NCBI RefSeq assembly: GCF_900115305.1
Contig: NZ_FOVW01000002.1
Location: 62,001-126,000 of the forward strand
Direction: 5' to 3'
Length of the DNA: 64,000 bases
Origin: Algoriphagus ornithinivorans
GTDB lineage: Bacteria; Bacteroidota; Bacteroidia; Cytophagales; Cyclobacteriaceae
The notes under the pieces are model-generated. The model was not told where the DNA came from. It searched no databases and worked only from the letters and a program-made list of their open reading frames with translations. This document shows positions 1-7,542 of this stretch, piece after piece; positions within the stretch are counted from its first letter, which is position 1; the number at the start of each line of letters is the position of its first letter. A program made the translations under genes and the position numbers.

Positions 1-14
1 GATCAATCAATAAC

Positions 15-383
15 ATGTTGACAAAAATATTTTTTCTATTTATCGCAACTCTTTTGATTTCGAATCTAGCCCATAGTCAGGTAATAGAACATCCAGCCTA
101 TGATTCTTTGAAAAGAACTATTCTTGCTTTGGATCAAGAAGTCTATGAAGTGAAACTGAATTTACATCAAGCTCAAAGCCAACTGAAAACCGGGATTTTT
201 GTAGCCACCATGGGATATACAATCACCATTATTGGTGGTCAATTATTAGGGTCTAATCCTGATTTGGGAAAGTCACTCCTATATGTGGGAGGAGCCACAG
301 GTATCGCCGGAACTTTTGTTCTAGTCAAAGGATTTAAAAAGCTCTCTCTAAGAGCTCCTGATCCTCCTTTGGGTATTAGGTAG
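15..383 (+). CDS. Hypothetical exported membrane protein
   Basis: This 122-aa protein has no recognised family. It opens with a signal peptide (hydrophobic stretch to about residue 20, then AHSQ). A short helical segment follows (about 30-55) that looks coiled-coil-like. Two Gly-rich hydrophobic segments come next (about 58-80 and 85-105), then a basic tail. It could be a small membrane protein of the envelope. The ATG is at 15 and the stop overlaps the end of the convergent RqcH gene by 8 bp, so the two 3' ends share sequence. Function is unknown. Confidence 0.6.
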   Translation: MLTKIFFLFIATLLISNLAHSQVIEHPAYDSLKRTILALDQEVYEVKLNLHQAQSQLKTGIFVATMGYTITIIGGQLLGSNPDLGKSLLYVGGATGIAGTFVLVKGFKKLSLRAPDPPLGIR

Positions 384-1950
384 AGAGCTCCTCTGAAGGG
401 CCTTCAGGTGCTACCATTATCACCGATTCTCTATCTACCATGACTGCACCTGGAGCAAGACCTTTCACCTTTCTTACAAACTTTGCTTCAGTGTAAATCA
501 CTGGAGCCAAGCTTTCAGTTTTGTATTTTGAATAATAAGCTGCCAAAGAAGCCGCTTTTTCAAGCACTTGATTGGGGACTTTCTCCTTGCCCTTTGTTCT
601 GATGACAACGTGAGATCCCGGAACCTGCCTTGCATGCAACCATAAATCATCTTTGTGAATATAGTTTCTCAGCATCTCATCATTATCCTTGGCAGATTTA
701 CCCACCCAGATAGGGAAACCGGCATATTCGAATTGCCTAAAAGGAAGACTGACACTATCCTTTTGGAGCGACTTATCTTCTTTATGTGATTTTTTAAAAT
801 CCTTTAAATCTCTATAACCATCCAGGTTTTCCAACTCAAAGAGCTTGGTTTCTAATTCCTCCTTTTTTGCTTTTTTAGAAGCGATAGCCTGTTCAATCTG
901 GTCTAATTCAAGCTGCCTATTTTTACTTTTTCTGTAAAGGTTTTCAGCATAATCTTGAAGTTTCTGATTGGGTTTTAGCTTTACTTCGACTTCTTCTCCT
1001 GAATAAAAATTGGTAAAGCGATAGGTTAATTGACCTGGCTTAAACTCATGAATATGAGCCATTATTACATCAGCTAATTGAGAAGGAGGGGCGGCTTGAA
1101 TCAATGCCTCCAGCTTCTCTTGAGATTTTTTGATATAGCTTTCAGTTTTCTTGAGTTCGTCCCCATATTTCTTCAGCAAAGCCCTCTTTTCTTTTTCAAA
1201 AGAGCCCACGACCATGGCTTTATAAAAAAGCTCATTCAATGCATCTACGGGGTTGGCGAAGGTTTTTTGGATATTGGAATCAGGAAGCAAGGTCAAATAA
1301 ACTTCCTCCTCTTTTTGAGCCAAGGAAAAAAGCGGGCTGTCGAGCATGTCCAACAACTCCTGCATGAGTGCCCACTTTTGATTTATCGTTGCCTGTATGT
1401 ATCCCCGCTCTTTCAACCATTCCCGAGGAATCTTCCCGAGAGTTGGCAAAAACTGGGAAGCATTGCCTTCAAGCCTGAAAAATTGTTCTTGACTTAAATC
1501 CAAGGGTTTTTCTAAATCGGGCCAGTATAGACTTTTATCTTCTACAAATTCATTTCTGAAAACCCGAATGGGTAGCTTATTTCCAGATTGATAATGAAGC
1601 ACATTACTTCGATTTCCATGCAGTTTAAACAACAAAGTGCCTCCAGACTCCAATTCCAATCTAAAAGCCCTTTCATAGCTTAATACTTTGCAAGAACTGA
1701 TCTTTTCTCCTATTAACTCTGGAAAAAGGTCTACCGAATTCCTTTTAGCTCTTTTATAATCTTCAGGAAAAGCATAATAAATCTGAGGTGGTAAAAAGTG
1801 CGCCCGAATGTACCGATGATTTTCACCTAATTCAGTTTCTATCACCAATTCATCTTTGCTTTGTGAAAAGCAGGAGATAATGGTCATTCCTTTCAATTCC
1901 TGCTCAAGTTCAGGGCAGAGGTATTTCAGAAAATGATAATTGAGATGCAT
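376..1950 (-). CDS. rqcH: RqcH / NFACT-family ribosome quality control protein
   Basis: At 524 aa this has the NFACT (Rqc2/RqcH/FbpA) layout: an NFACT-N domain (about 1-190), a helical coiled-coil middle (about 250-385) and a C-terminal NFACT-R domain with the hallmark DLWLHARQVPGSHVVIR. Family members bind stalled 50S subunits carrying peptidyl-tRNA and add C-terminal Ala tails that mark the nascent chain for degradation; older annotations call them fibronectin-binding. Its ATG overlaps the TAA of the upstream MBL gene by one base (TAATG), so translation is probably coupled. It is the last gene of a five-gene operon. Family assignment is firm; RqcH activity is inferred from homology. Confidence 0.88.
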   Translation of the reverse strand: MHLNYHFLKYLCPELEQELKGMTIISCFSQSKDELVIETELGENHRYIRAHFLPPQIYYAFPEDYKRAKRNSVDLFPELIGEKISSCKVLSYERAFRLELESGGTLLFKLHGNRSNVLHYQSGNKLPIRVFRNEFVEDKSLYWPDLEKPLDLSQEQFFRLEGNASQFLPTLGKIPREWLKERGYIQATINQKWALMQELLDMLDSPLFSLAQKEEEVYLTLLPDSNIQKTFANPVDALNELFYKAMVVGSFEKEKRALLKKYGDELKKTESYIKKSQEKLEALIQAAPPSQLADVIMAHIHEFKPGQLTYRFTNFYSGEEVEVKLKPNQKLQDYAENLYRKSKNRQLELDQIEQAIASKKAKKEELETKLFELENLDGYRDLKDFKKSHKEDKSLQKDSVSLPFRQFEYAGFPIWVGKSAKDNDEMLRNYIHKDDLWLHARQVPGSHVVIRTKGKEKVPNQVLEKAASLAAYYSKYKTESLAPVIYTEAKFVRKVKGLAPGAVMVDRESVIMVAPEGPSEELST

Positions 1951-2714
1951 TAGTCTAAAGTTAACTCTAATCCATCGTAGGCTAAATGAATGCCCTCAGG
2001 AAGCTCCTTTTCAACTTCAGCATGAAGTCCCAGTTTGTGGGAGATATGGGTGAAATAAGTATTTTTTGCTCCTAAACTTTCAGCCATTTTCAATGCTTCG
2101 TCCAAAGTAAAGTGGGAAATATGGGGCTTTTTTTGAAGGGCATTGAGGACGATGGTCTCAGAGCCTCGGATCAAATCAATAGATGAATCGGGAATGTGAT
2201 TGGCATCTGTTATATAGGTGAAATCGCCGATTCTAAACCCTAAAACAGGTAATTTGTAATGTAAAACCGGAATAGGAGTGATGGTAATGCCTTCTATGGT
2301 AAAGCTTTGTTCATCAATTTCTATGGTTTCAACCTGAGGGACTCCCGGATATTTTTGACTGGAAAAGATATAAGAAAACTCCCTACGAATTTGATCCAGC
2401 ACTTGAGCTCTTGCAAACACTGGCATATCTTTTTGCTGGGCAAAATTAAATGGTCTGATATCATCCAGACCAGCGGTGTGATCCTTATGCTCATGGGTAA
2501 ATAGTACGGCATCTAACGTGCTTATGCCACTTTGAAGGATCTGAGATCGAAAGTCTGGACCCGTGTCAATTACCAAACTCAGTTCGCCCACCTGTATATG
2601 AATAGAGGACCTATATCTTTTATCCCTAAAGTCCAAAGATTTACAGACCGGACATGAGCAGCCGATGACTGGCACTCCCTGTGAGGTTCCTGTTCCTAAA
2701 AATCGTACTTTCAA
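1950..2714 (-). CDS. MBL-fold metallohydrolase (PhnP-like)
   Basis: This 254-aa metallo-beta-lactamase-fold protein carries the metal-binding motif HEHKDH (H74, H76, D78, H79), a D in YITDANH and a late H in THISHKLG. A CSCPVC cluster at residues 19-24 resembles the N-terminal Cys motif of PhnP-type phosphodiesterases, so a cyclic-phosphate or nucleic-acid-derived phosphodiester is a reasonable substrate guess. The start is a TTG (2712-2714) that overlaps the TGA of the upstream 92-aa gene as TTGA; no in-frame ATG lies nearby, and the MKVRFLGTGTS start is the usual family N-terminus. The exact substrate is unknown. Confidence 0.8.
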   Translation of the reverse strand: MKVRFLGTGTSQGVPVIGCSCPVCKSLDFRDKRYRSSIHIQVGELSLVIDTGPDFRSQILQSGISTLDAVLFTHEHKDHTAGLDDIRPFNFAQQKDMPVFARAQVLDQIRREFSYIFSSQKYPGVPQVETIEIDEQSFTIEGITITPIPVLHYKLPVLGFRIGDFTYITDANHIPDSSIDLIRGSETIVLNALQKKPHISHFTLDEALKMAESLGAKNTYFTHISHKLGLHAEVEKELPEGIHLAYDGLELTLD

Positions 2715-2989
2715 AATTTTAATTGGGTTTGTTGCAATTCTTTTAAGAAATCCTGAACGGACTTCTCTTTAAAATCCTGAGGATTGAATTGAAGTTCCCC
2801 TAAAATGTCGATCAGTGCATTAATTTTCCCTTCTAGCGGAAAATATTTGTTGACAATGACGATTTTGGTGTCTTTTAATACACAATAGCCTGATTTAAAA
2901 CTCCCTTTTTCGTAGCGCAAAACGTAGTCTGAAGCTGCGAATAAGTTTTCGAGTTTATCTAAAAAATGCTTTGTGTATTTGACTGCCAT
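2711..2989 (-). CDS. Conserved hypothetical 92-aa protein
   Basis: A small soluble protein with no signal peptide or membrane segment and no family that I recognise. It has a mixed charged/aromatic composition (KYTKHFLDKLENLF at the N-terminus). It begins immediately after the stop of the receiver gene and ends overlapping the TTG start of the MBL hydrolase. The position inside a tightly packed operon supports it being a real gene. Function is unknown. Confidence 0.65.
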   Translation of the reverse strand: MAVKYTKHFLDKLENLFAASDYVLRYEKGSFKSGYCVLKDTKIVIVNKYFPLEGKINALIDILGELQFNPQDFKEKSVQDFLKELQQTQLKF

Positions 2990-3367
2990 TTAGCTTAGGA
3001 ATTTTTTCACTGTAGCCAATACCTGATCGTAATCAAGAGGTTTTTGAATAAAGTCATCAAAGCCGGCCTTTCTGAAATCATCATGAGTCATGTTGTGGAT
3101 ATTTCCAGAGATGGCAATAATAGGAAGTTTGGATTTTTTCTCATCTGCCAATTCGCGGATTGCTTTGGTGCAAGCGATTCCATCCAAGACCGGCATGCTG
3201 ATATCCATCAAAATAAGGTCGAAATCCTCCTTGGCTAAAAGATCCAAAACTTGCTGTCCATTTCGGGCTGCTGTCATTTGGTAATTTTCAAATGCCAATA
3301 CATTTTTCGTCAGGTTGATAATGACTGAACTGTCTTCACCTACCAAAATTTTCTTGTCTGCATTCAT
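2990..3367 (-). CDS. Single-domain response regulator (CheY-like)
   Basis: A stand-alone 125-aa receiver domain. The acidic pocket is E11/D12, the phospho-acceptor is D55 in LILMDISMP, the switch Ser is in AISGN and the conserved Lys is in QKPLD. No output domain is attached, so it would act through protein contacts or as a phosphorelay intermediate. Its ATG overlaps the TGA of the upstream REC-HPt gene (ATGA), implying co-translation. No histidine kinase is encoded in the window, so its kinase must be elsewhere. Confidence 0.9.
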   Translation of the reverse strand: MNADKKILVGEDSSVIINLTKNVLAFENYQMTAARNGQQVLDLLAKEDFDLILMDISMPVLDGIACTKAIRELADEKKSKLPIIAISGNIHNMTHDDFRKAGFDDFIQKPLDYDQVLATVKKFLS

Positions 3368-4116
3368 AGCTCAAAAATAGTTGCTTGGTTTAAATATTGT
3401 TTGAAAGATTGTATTTCTTCTTCTAATTGATTCAGTTGTTTGGGGATTTCTTCTAAAGATCCTTTTCTACCGGATAGCTCAAGAGTCTGTGCCGCAAGAA
3501 ATATTCTATTGGCTCCAAGGGTGCCCGAGTTGCCTTTCAAAATATGAATAGAATTGCTCAAACCCTCTAAATTTTTGCTTTCATATGCAATCTTTGATTT
3601 TTTTATCAGTTGATCACACTCTTGCAAAAAGTCTAGATATACCTGTTTGATCATTTCCGGGTTATTGTATTTTGTCAATTGCTCAAAAACTTCCCGGTCT
3701 AAAATATTTTTTTGAAGAGTTTTTTCTTCACTTTCTTCCTCAGGTAAATTTTTTGAGTCCAGGGTATTTTGAATCAAGTTTAGAAATTCTCTTGGCCTTA
3801 TCGGCTTGACCATAAACTCATCAAAACCTTGGGAAAGGAAGGTTTCCCGATCTGATTCATCTGCATAGGCCGTGATTGCAATAATCGGGCAATCAGCTAA
3901 TTCACGCGATCTGATCAGCTTCATGGCTGAAATACCATCCAATTCCGGCATCTGAATATCCATTAAAATCAGGTCGAAACTCTGATACTTTAATTTCTCC
4001 AATGCTTCCAGACCATTCCTCGCAGTTTCACAATACCAGGATTGACTGATGAGATTTTCGAAAAGCTTTCTGTTGAGGTCATTATCATCAACGATCAGGA
4101 TGCTTTTGCTTTTCAT
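3364..4116 (-). CDS. Receiver-HPt phosphorelay protein
   Basis: This 250-aa protein joins a REC domain (residues 1-120; D53 in LMDIQMPELDG, Lys in VKPIRP) to a histidine phosphotransfer domain (about 140-240) with the HxxKG motif at H191 (HILKGNSGTLGA). Such proteins usually come from the C-terminal part of hybrid kinase phosphorelays; here the module is free-standing. It heads the five-gene minus-strand operon. Its 5' end faces miaA, whose likely start lies only about 40 bp away, so promoter elements of the two genes must overlap. Family assignment is firm; the signal is unknown. Confidence 0.9.
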   Translation of the reverse strand: MKSKSILIVDDNDLNRKLFENLISQSWYCETARNGLEALEKLKYQSFDLILMDIQMPELDGISAMKLIRSRELADCPIIAITAYADESDRETFLSQGFDEFMVKPIRPREFLNLIQNTLDSKNLPEEESEEKTLQKNILDREVFEQLTKYNNPEMIKQVYLDFLQECDQLIKKSKIAYESKNLEGLSNSIHILKGNSGTLGANRIFLAAQTLELSGRKGSLEEIPKQLNQLEEEIQSFKQYLNQATIFEL

Positions 4117-4158
4117 TCCTTTACTTTAGAATTTTACATCAAATCAAATCCTCAGGAC

Positions 4159-5076
4159 TTGTCTGAAATACCTACATTAATTTTGGTTGTTGGCCCCACT
4201 GCAGTTGGGAAAACTAACCTTTGTTTAAAGCTAGCTAAATTTTTCAATACCGAAATCATTTCTTGCGATAGTAGGCAATTTTATAAAGAAATGAACTTGG
4301 GTACTGCAAAACCTATCCCGGATGAACTGGCTCAGGTTAAGCATCACTTGATAGATACGCTGTCTATTGAAGATGCATATGATGTGAAGAAATTCGAGCA
4401 GGATGCTATGAATATTTTAACTCAGCTCTTCAAGGAAAAAAAAGTGGTCATTATGACCGGTGGTTCAGGCTTATTTGCAGATGCCATCACAGAAGGCTTG
4501 GATGAAATGCCGGAAGTTGAATCCGAAATCAGAGCTCAAATTATCCAAGAGTATGAAGAAAGAGGCATAGAATTTTTGCAGGAAGAGGTCAAAAAAGCAG
4601 ATCCTGAATATTTTGAAACTGTCGACAGGCAAAATCCCCAAAGACTTATGCGAGCCTTGGAAATCTGGAGGGGCACTGGCAAGAAGTTTTCTTCTTTTAG
4701 GGTAAAGCAAAAAGTGGAAAGACCCTTTCAAACCATTAAAATTGGACTGAATCGGGAAAGGGAAGAATTATACCAAAGGATTGACCAACGCATGGATGAG
4801 ATGATCTGGGCAGGTTTATTTCAAGAGGCAGAAAGCCTTTTCAAAAAAAGACACTTGAATGCCTTGCAGACCGTAGGTTACCAAGAGATATTCTCCTACA
4901 TGGAAGGTGAATATGATAGGGAAGAAGCTATCCGCTTATTAAAAAGAAACTCCAGACGATACGCCAAGCGTCAATTGACTTGGTTTCGACGGGATTTAGC
5001 TATTCACTGGTTTCATCCTGATCAAAAATCAGAAATCATTCAGTGGGTTCAAACTAGATTGGCTGAAAACCACTGA
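4159..5076 (+). CDS. miaA: tRNA dimethylallyltransferase MiaA
   Basis: MiaA transfers a dimethylallyl group to A37 of tRNAs reading UNN codons. The P-loop GPTAVGKT lies about ten residues from the chosen start, followed by the DSRQFYKEMNLGTAKP signature and GGSGLFADAI. The frame is open from an ATG at 4042, but that start would overlap the divergent REC-HPt gene by 75 bp and add residues unlike the family. The TTG at 4159 gives 305 aa, the normal MiaA length, so I prefer it. The 3' end overlaps the convergent small membrane protein gene by 23 bp. Confidence 0.9.
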   Translation: MSEIPTLILVVGPTAVGKTNLCLKLAKFFNTEIISCDSRQFYKEMNLGTAKPIPDELAQVKHHLIDTLSIEDAYDVKKFEQDAMNILTQLFKEKKVVIMTGGSGLFADAITEGLDEMPEVESEIRAQIIQEYEERGIEFLQEEVKKADPEYFETVDRQNPQRLMRALEIWRGTGKKFSSFRVKQKVERPFQTIKIGLNREREELYQRIDQRMDEMIWAGLFQEAESLFKKRHLNALQTVGYQEIFSYMEGEYDREEAIRLLKRNSRRYAKRQLTWFRRDLAIHWFHPDQKSEIIQWVQTRLAENH

Positions 5077-5389
5077 TTTTTGCCACCCAATTGTAAGGTG
5101 CTTTTTTGATCAGTTGATTGTATTGAATCCGATTATACTTTAGTTCTCTGACTACCTTTAAGGCATCTTTTATTTTGGATTTTTTTTCGTCTGATTTTTT
5201 CAGTTTTTCCAAAATCACATCTGGATCTACCAAACTACCTGCAGTTAGTTGAAGCTCAGGAAAGGCCAAGCTTAATTGAGTAAGCAACTCTTTTTGAAGG
5301 TTGAGCTTCCTTTGTAAGGAAGTTTTAACGGTTAAGAAAAAAAGGAGACAAGCGCCTCCTACAGTCAGAAATAAAGGGATATAGCCCAT
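5054..5389 (-). CDS. Small single-pass membrane protein, unknown
   Basis: This 111-aa protein starts with one transmembrane helix (about residues 3-20), followed by a basic, helical cytoplasmic part rich in Lys and Leu. I recognise no family. It starts one base after the pfkA stop, so it is probably cotranscribed as the distal gene of a pfkA operon. Its 3' end overlaps miaA by 23 bp on the opposite strand. Function is unknown. Confidence 0.55.
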   Translation of the reverse strand: MGYIPLFLTVGGACLLFFLTVKTSLQRKLNLQKELLTQLSLAFPELQLTAGSLVDPDVILEKLKKSDEKKSKIKDALKVVRELKYNRIQYNQLIKKAPYNWVAKISGFQPI

Positions 5390-5390
5390 T

Positions 5391-6365
5391 TTAGATACTT
5401 AAGATTTCTATCAGTTTCAAATGATCTTCAATCAGTGGTTTGGTTTTGCCTATGCAGTCTCCAAATGGAGTGTAAACAACCTGTTGATTCATCACTCCGG
5501 CCATGCAGTTCACTTCTCCTTTCAACAGACCTTCTACAGCTGCCATTCCACATCTACTTGCTAAAACTCTATCTCGGGCCGTAGGGTTTCCACCTCTTTG
5601 AATATGTCCTAAAGTAGTCACCTTAAATTCCTTGGAAGTGTCCTTGATTTTACTTTTAACTTTCTGCATCACTTCCTCAGCATTCCCGGCATCATCTCCT
5701 TCTGCTACTACGATAATGCTGGAAGATTTAGTCTTTCTAAGGTTTTTCAAGGACTTTACCACCCCTTCTATATCCGTAGCGGTCTCAGGAACCATCACGA
5801 ATTCTGCTCCGCCTCCAATTCCTGATTCCACTGCAATAAAGCCAGCATCTCGTCCCATCACTTCTATGAAAAAGATTCTGTCATGAGCAGCAGCAGTGTC
5901 CCGAATTTTATCGATTGCTTCCAAAGCGGTATTAACTGCCGTATCAAACCCTATGGTGTAATCTGTCCCGTATAGATCGTTGTCTATGGTTCCTGGACAG
6001 CCGATTGTTGGGATTCCAAATTCTTCGAAGAAAATTTTTGCACCTGTAAATGTTCCGTCTCCTCCGATTGCGACAATTCCTTCGATTCCGTGTTTCATCA
6101 GGTTGTCATAGGCTTTTTTTCTGCCTTCCGGAGTTCTAAATTCCTTTGATCTGGCAGATTTAAGGATGGTTCCCCCACGCTGAACAATATTACTTACAGA
6201 GTAGGAATGCATGCGTTTGATATCACCTTCAATCATTCCTTCATATCCGCGAAATACTCCGTAAACTTCCAGTCCTTTAAAAATAGCTGTCCTGACAACA
6301 GCTCTCACACAGGCATTCATTCCTGGACTATCACCTCCTGAAGTAAAAACGGCAATTTTTTTCAT
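5391..6365 (-). CDS. pfkA: ATP-dependent 6-phosphofructokinase
   Basis: PfkA phosphorylates fructose 6-phosphate to fructose 1,6-bisphosphate, the committed step of glycolysis. At 324 aa it has the expected length. Visible motifs are GGDSPGMNA near the N-terminus, GGDG at 101-104 (Gly104 points to ATP rather than pyrophosphate as donor), TIDND with catalytic D128, and MGRDAGFIA. The ATG at 6365 matches the family N-terminus MKKIAVFTSGGDSPG. About 215 bp of non-coding DNA separate it from the divergent aldo/keto reductase. Confidence 0.96.
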   Translation of the reverse strand: MKKIAVFTSGGDSPGMNACVRAVVRTAIFKGLEVYGVFRGYEGMIEGDIKRMHSYSVSNIVQRGGTILKSARSKEFRTPEGRKKAYDNLMKHGIEGIVAIGGDGTFTGAKIFFEEFGIPTIGCPGTIDNDLYGTDYTIGFDTAVNTALEAIDKIRDTAAAHDRIFFIEVMGRDAGFIAVESGIGGGAEFVMVPETATDIEGVVKSLKNLRKTKSSSIIVVAEGDDAGNAEEVMQKVKSKIKDTSKEFKVTTLGHIQRGGNPTARDRVLASRCGMAAVEGLLKGEVNCMAGVMNQQVVYTPFGDCIGKTKPLIEDHLKLIEILSI

Positions 6366-6580
6366 GTTTTCTGTATTATCTAAAAGGTCAATAAAACCAA
6401 TCTCTTGATAGAATTCCCATGAGGGAAAATCTTAGATCGTCTGGTTTTAATAAAATAGGTTTTTAAGCCCCGCAAAAATAGGGATTAAAGGAGGAAAGCC
6501 GTAGTTTCTGGGATGATTTAAGTGGAAAATTTTATCTATGGAATGAAATCATATTTTTGAATTGTAAACCCAAAATCAAA

Positions 6581-7471
6581 ATGAATAGACGAACTCTTCC
6601 CCTTGTGGATTTCCAAATACCCGAAATTTCTTTAGGCTGTATGTCTCTTCCTGAAAAGAAGAATGAAGGTATAAAAATCATTCAGGCTGCGATTTCTTCA
6701 GGAATCAATTTATTGGATACGGCTGATTTGTATCAAAGAGGCTTTAATGAGGAAATGGTAGGAGAAGCCATTCAAGACCGCAGAGATCAGGTGATTTTAG
6801 CAAGTAAAGTTGGGAATGAATGGAGAAAGGATGGTTCCGGATGGGATTGGAACCCTAAAAAAGAATACATTTTACGGGCGGTGGATGCAAGTTTGTCCCG
6901 TTTGAAAACCGATTATATAGACTTATATCAGCTACACGGAGGCACTATTGAGGATCCATGGGAGGAGACTCTAGAAGCCTTTGAAATATTAAAGAAGGAA
7001 GGAAAAATCCGAGCTTTTGGGATTTCCTCTATTCGGCCCAATGTTATCCGAAAAGTAATGGAATTAAACCCTCCGGCCAGCATTATGATGCAATACAGTC
7101 CATTGGATAGAAGACCTGAGGAAGTTGTTTTTCCCGTGTTGGAACAAAGTGAAACCCGGGTTCTGGTAAGAGGGGCATTCGCAAAAGGCTTATTGATAGA
7201 TAAGCAATCCTCTGATTTCTTGAGTTATCATGCTGATAAAGTAAAGGCTATGAAGGACTTTTTAAATTCATTCATCTACTCAGCCGAGTCCTTGTTGATT
7301 CGCTTTGGCTTAAGCCAAAAGGCAGTTGCATCTTTGGTCATTGGGGCTAGTTCAGTAGGCCAAGTTGAAAAAATGATGAGAGCCTACGAAGAAGGGATGC
7401 AGATAGAGGAAGACTTCATCCAAGCAATTCGAAGGAAATTACCCGCAAATCATTACCAAGATCACCGCTGA
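6581..7471 (+). CDS. Aldo/keto reductase
   Basis: This 296-aa NADPH-dependent oxidoreductase has the AKR fold. The catalytic tetrad is visible as D and Y in LLDTADLYQRG, K in LASKVG and H in LYQLHGG. The frame extends to a TTG at 6557, but the ATG at 6581 (MNRRTLPLVDFQIPE) fits the family better. The substrate cannot be told from sequence; related proteins are often annotated as general sugar or aldehyde reductases. It stands alone, 71 bp ahead of the acylase lipoprotein. Confidence 0.88.
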   Translation: MNRRTLPLVDFQIPEISLGCMSLPEKKNEGIKIIQAAISSGINLLDTADLYQRGFNEEMVGEAIQDRRDQVILASKVGNEWRKDGSGWDWNPKKEYILRAVDASLSRLKTDYIDLYQLHGGTIEDPWEETLEAFEILKKEGKIRAFGISSIRPNVIRKVMELNPPASIMMQYSPLDRRPEEVVFPVLEQSETRVLVRGAFAKGLLIDKQSSDFLSYHADKVKAMKDFLNSFIYSAESLLIRFGLSQKAVASLVIGASSVGQVEKMMRAYEEGMQIEEDFIQAIRRKLPANHYQDHR

Positions 7472-7542
7472 TCAATTTCTTCTATACAGGATTTATATTT
7501 CCCTTAATTTCAAGATTGAAAATCAACCACCCATAGATACCT

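Noticed and set aside
1078..1497. Plus-strand frame of 139 codons inside rqcH
   Set aside because: It is the shadow of a well-conserved gene on the other strand.
4042..4158. miaA starting at the ATG at 4042
   Set aside because: It would overlap the divergent REC-HPt gene by 75 bp and add 39 residues not seen in MiaA; a TTG at 4159 gives the normal length.
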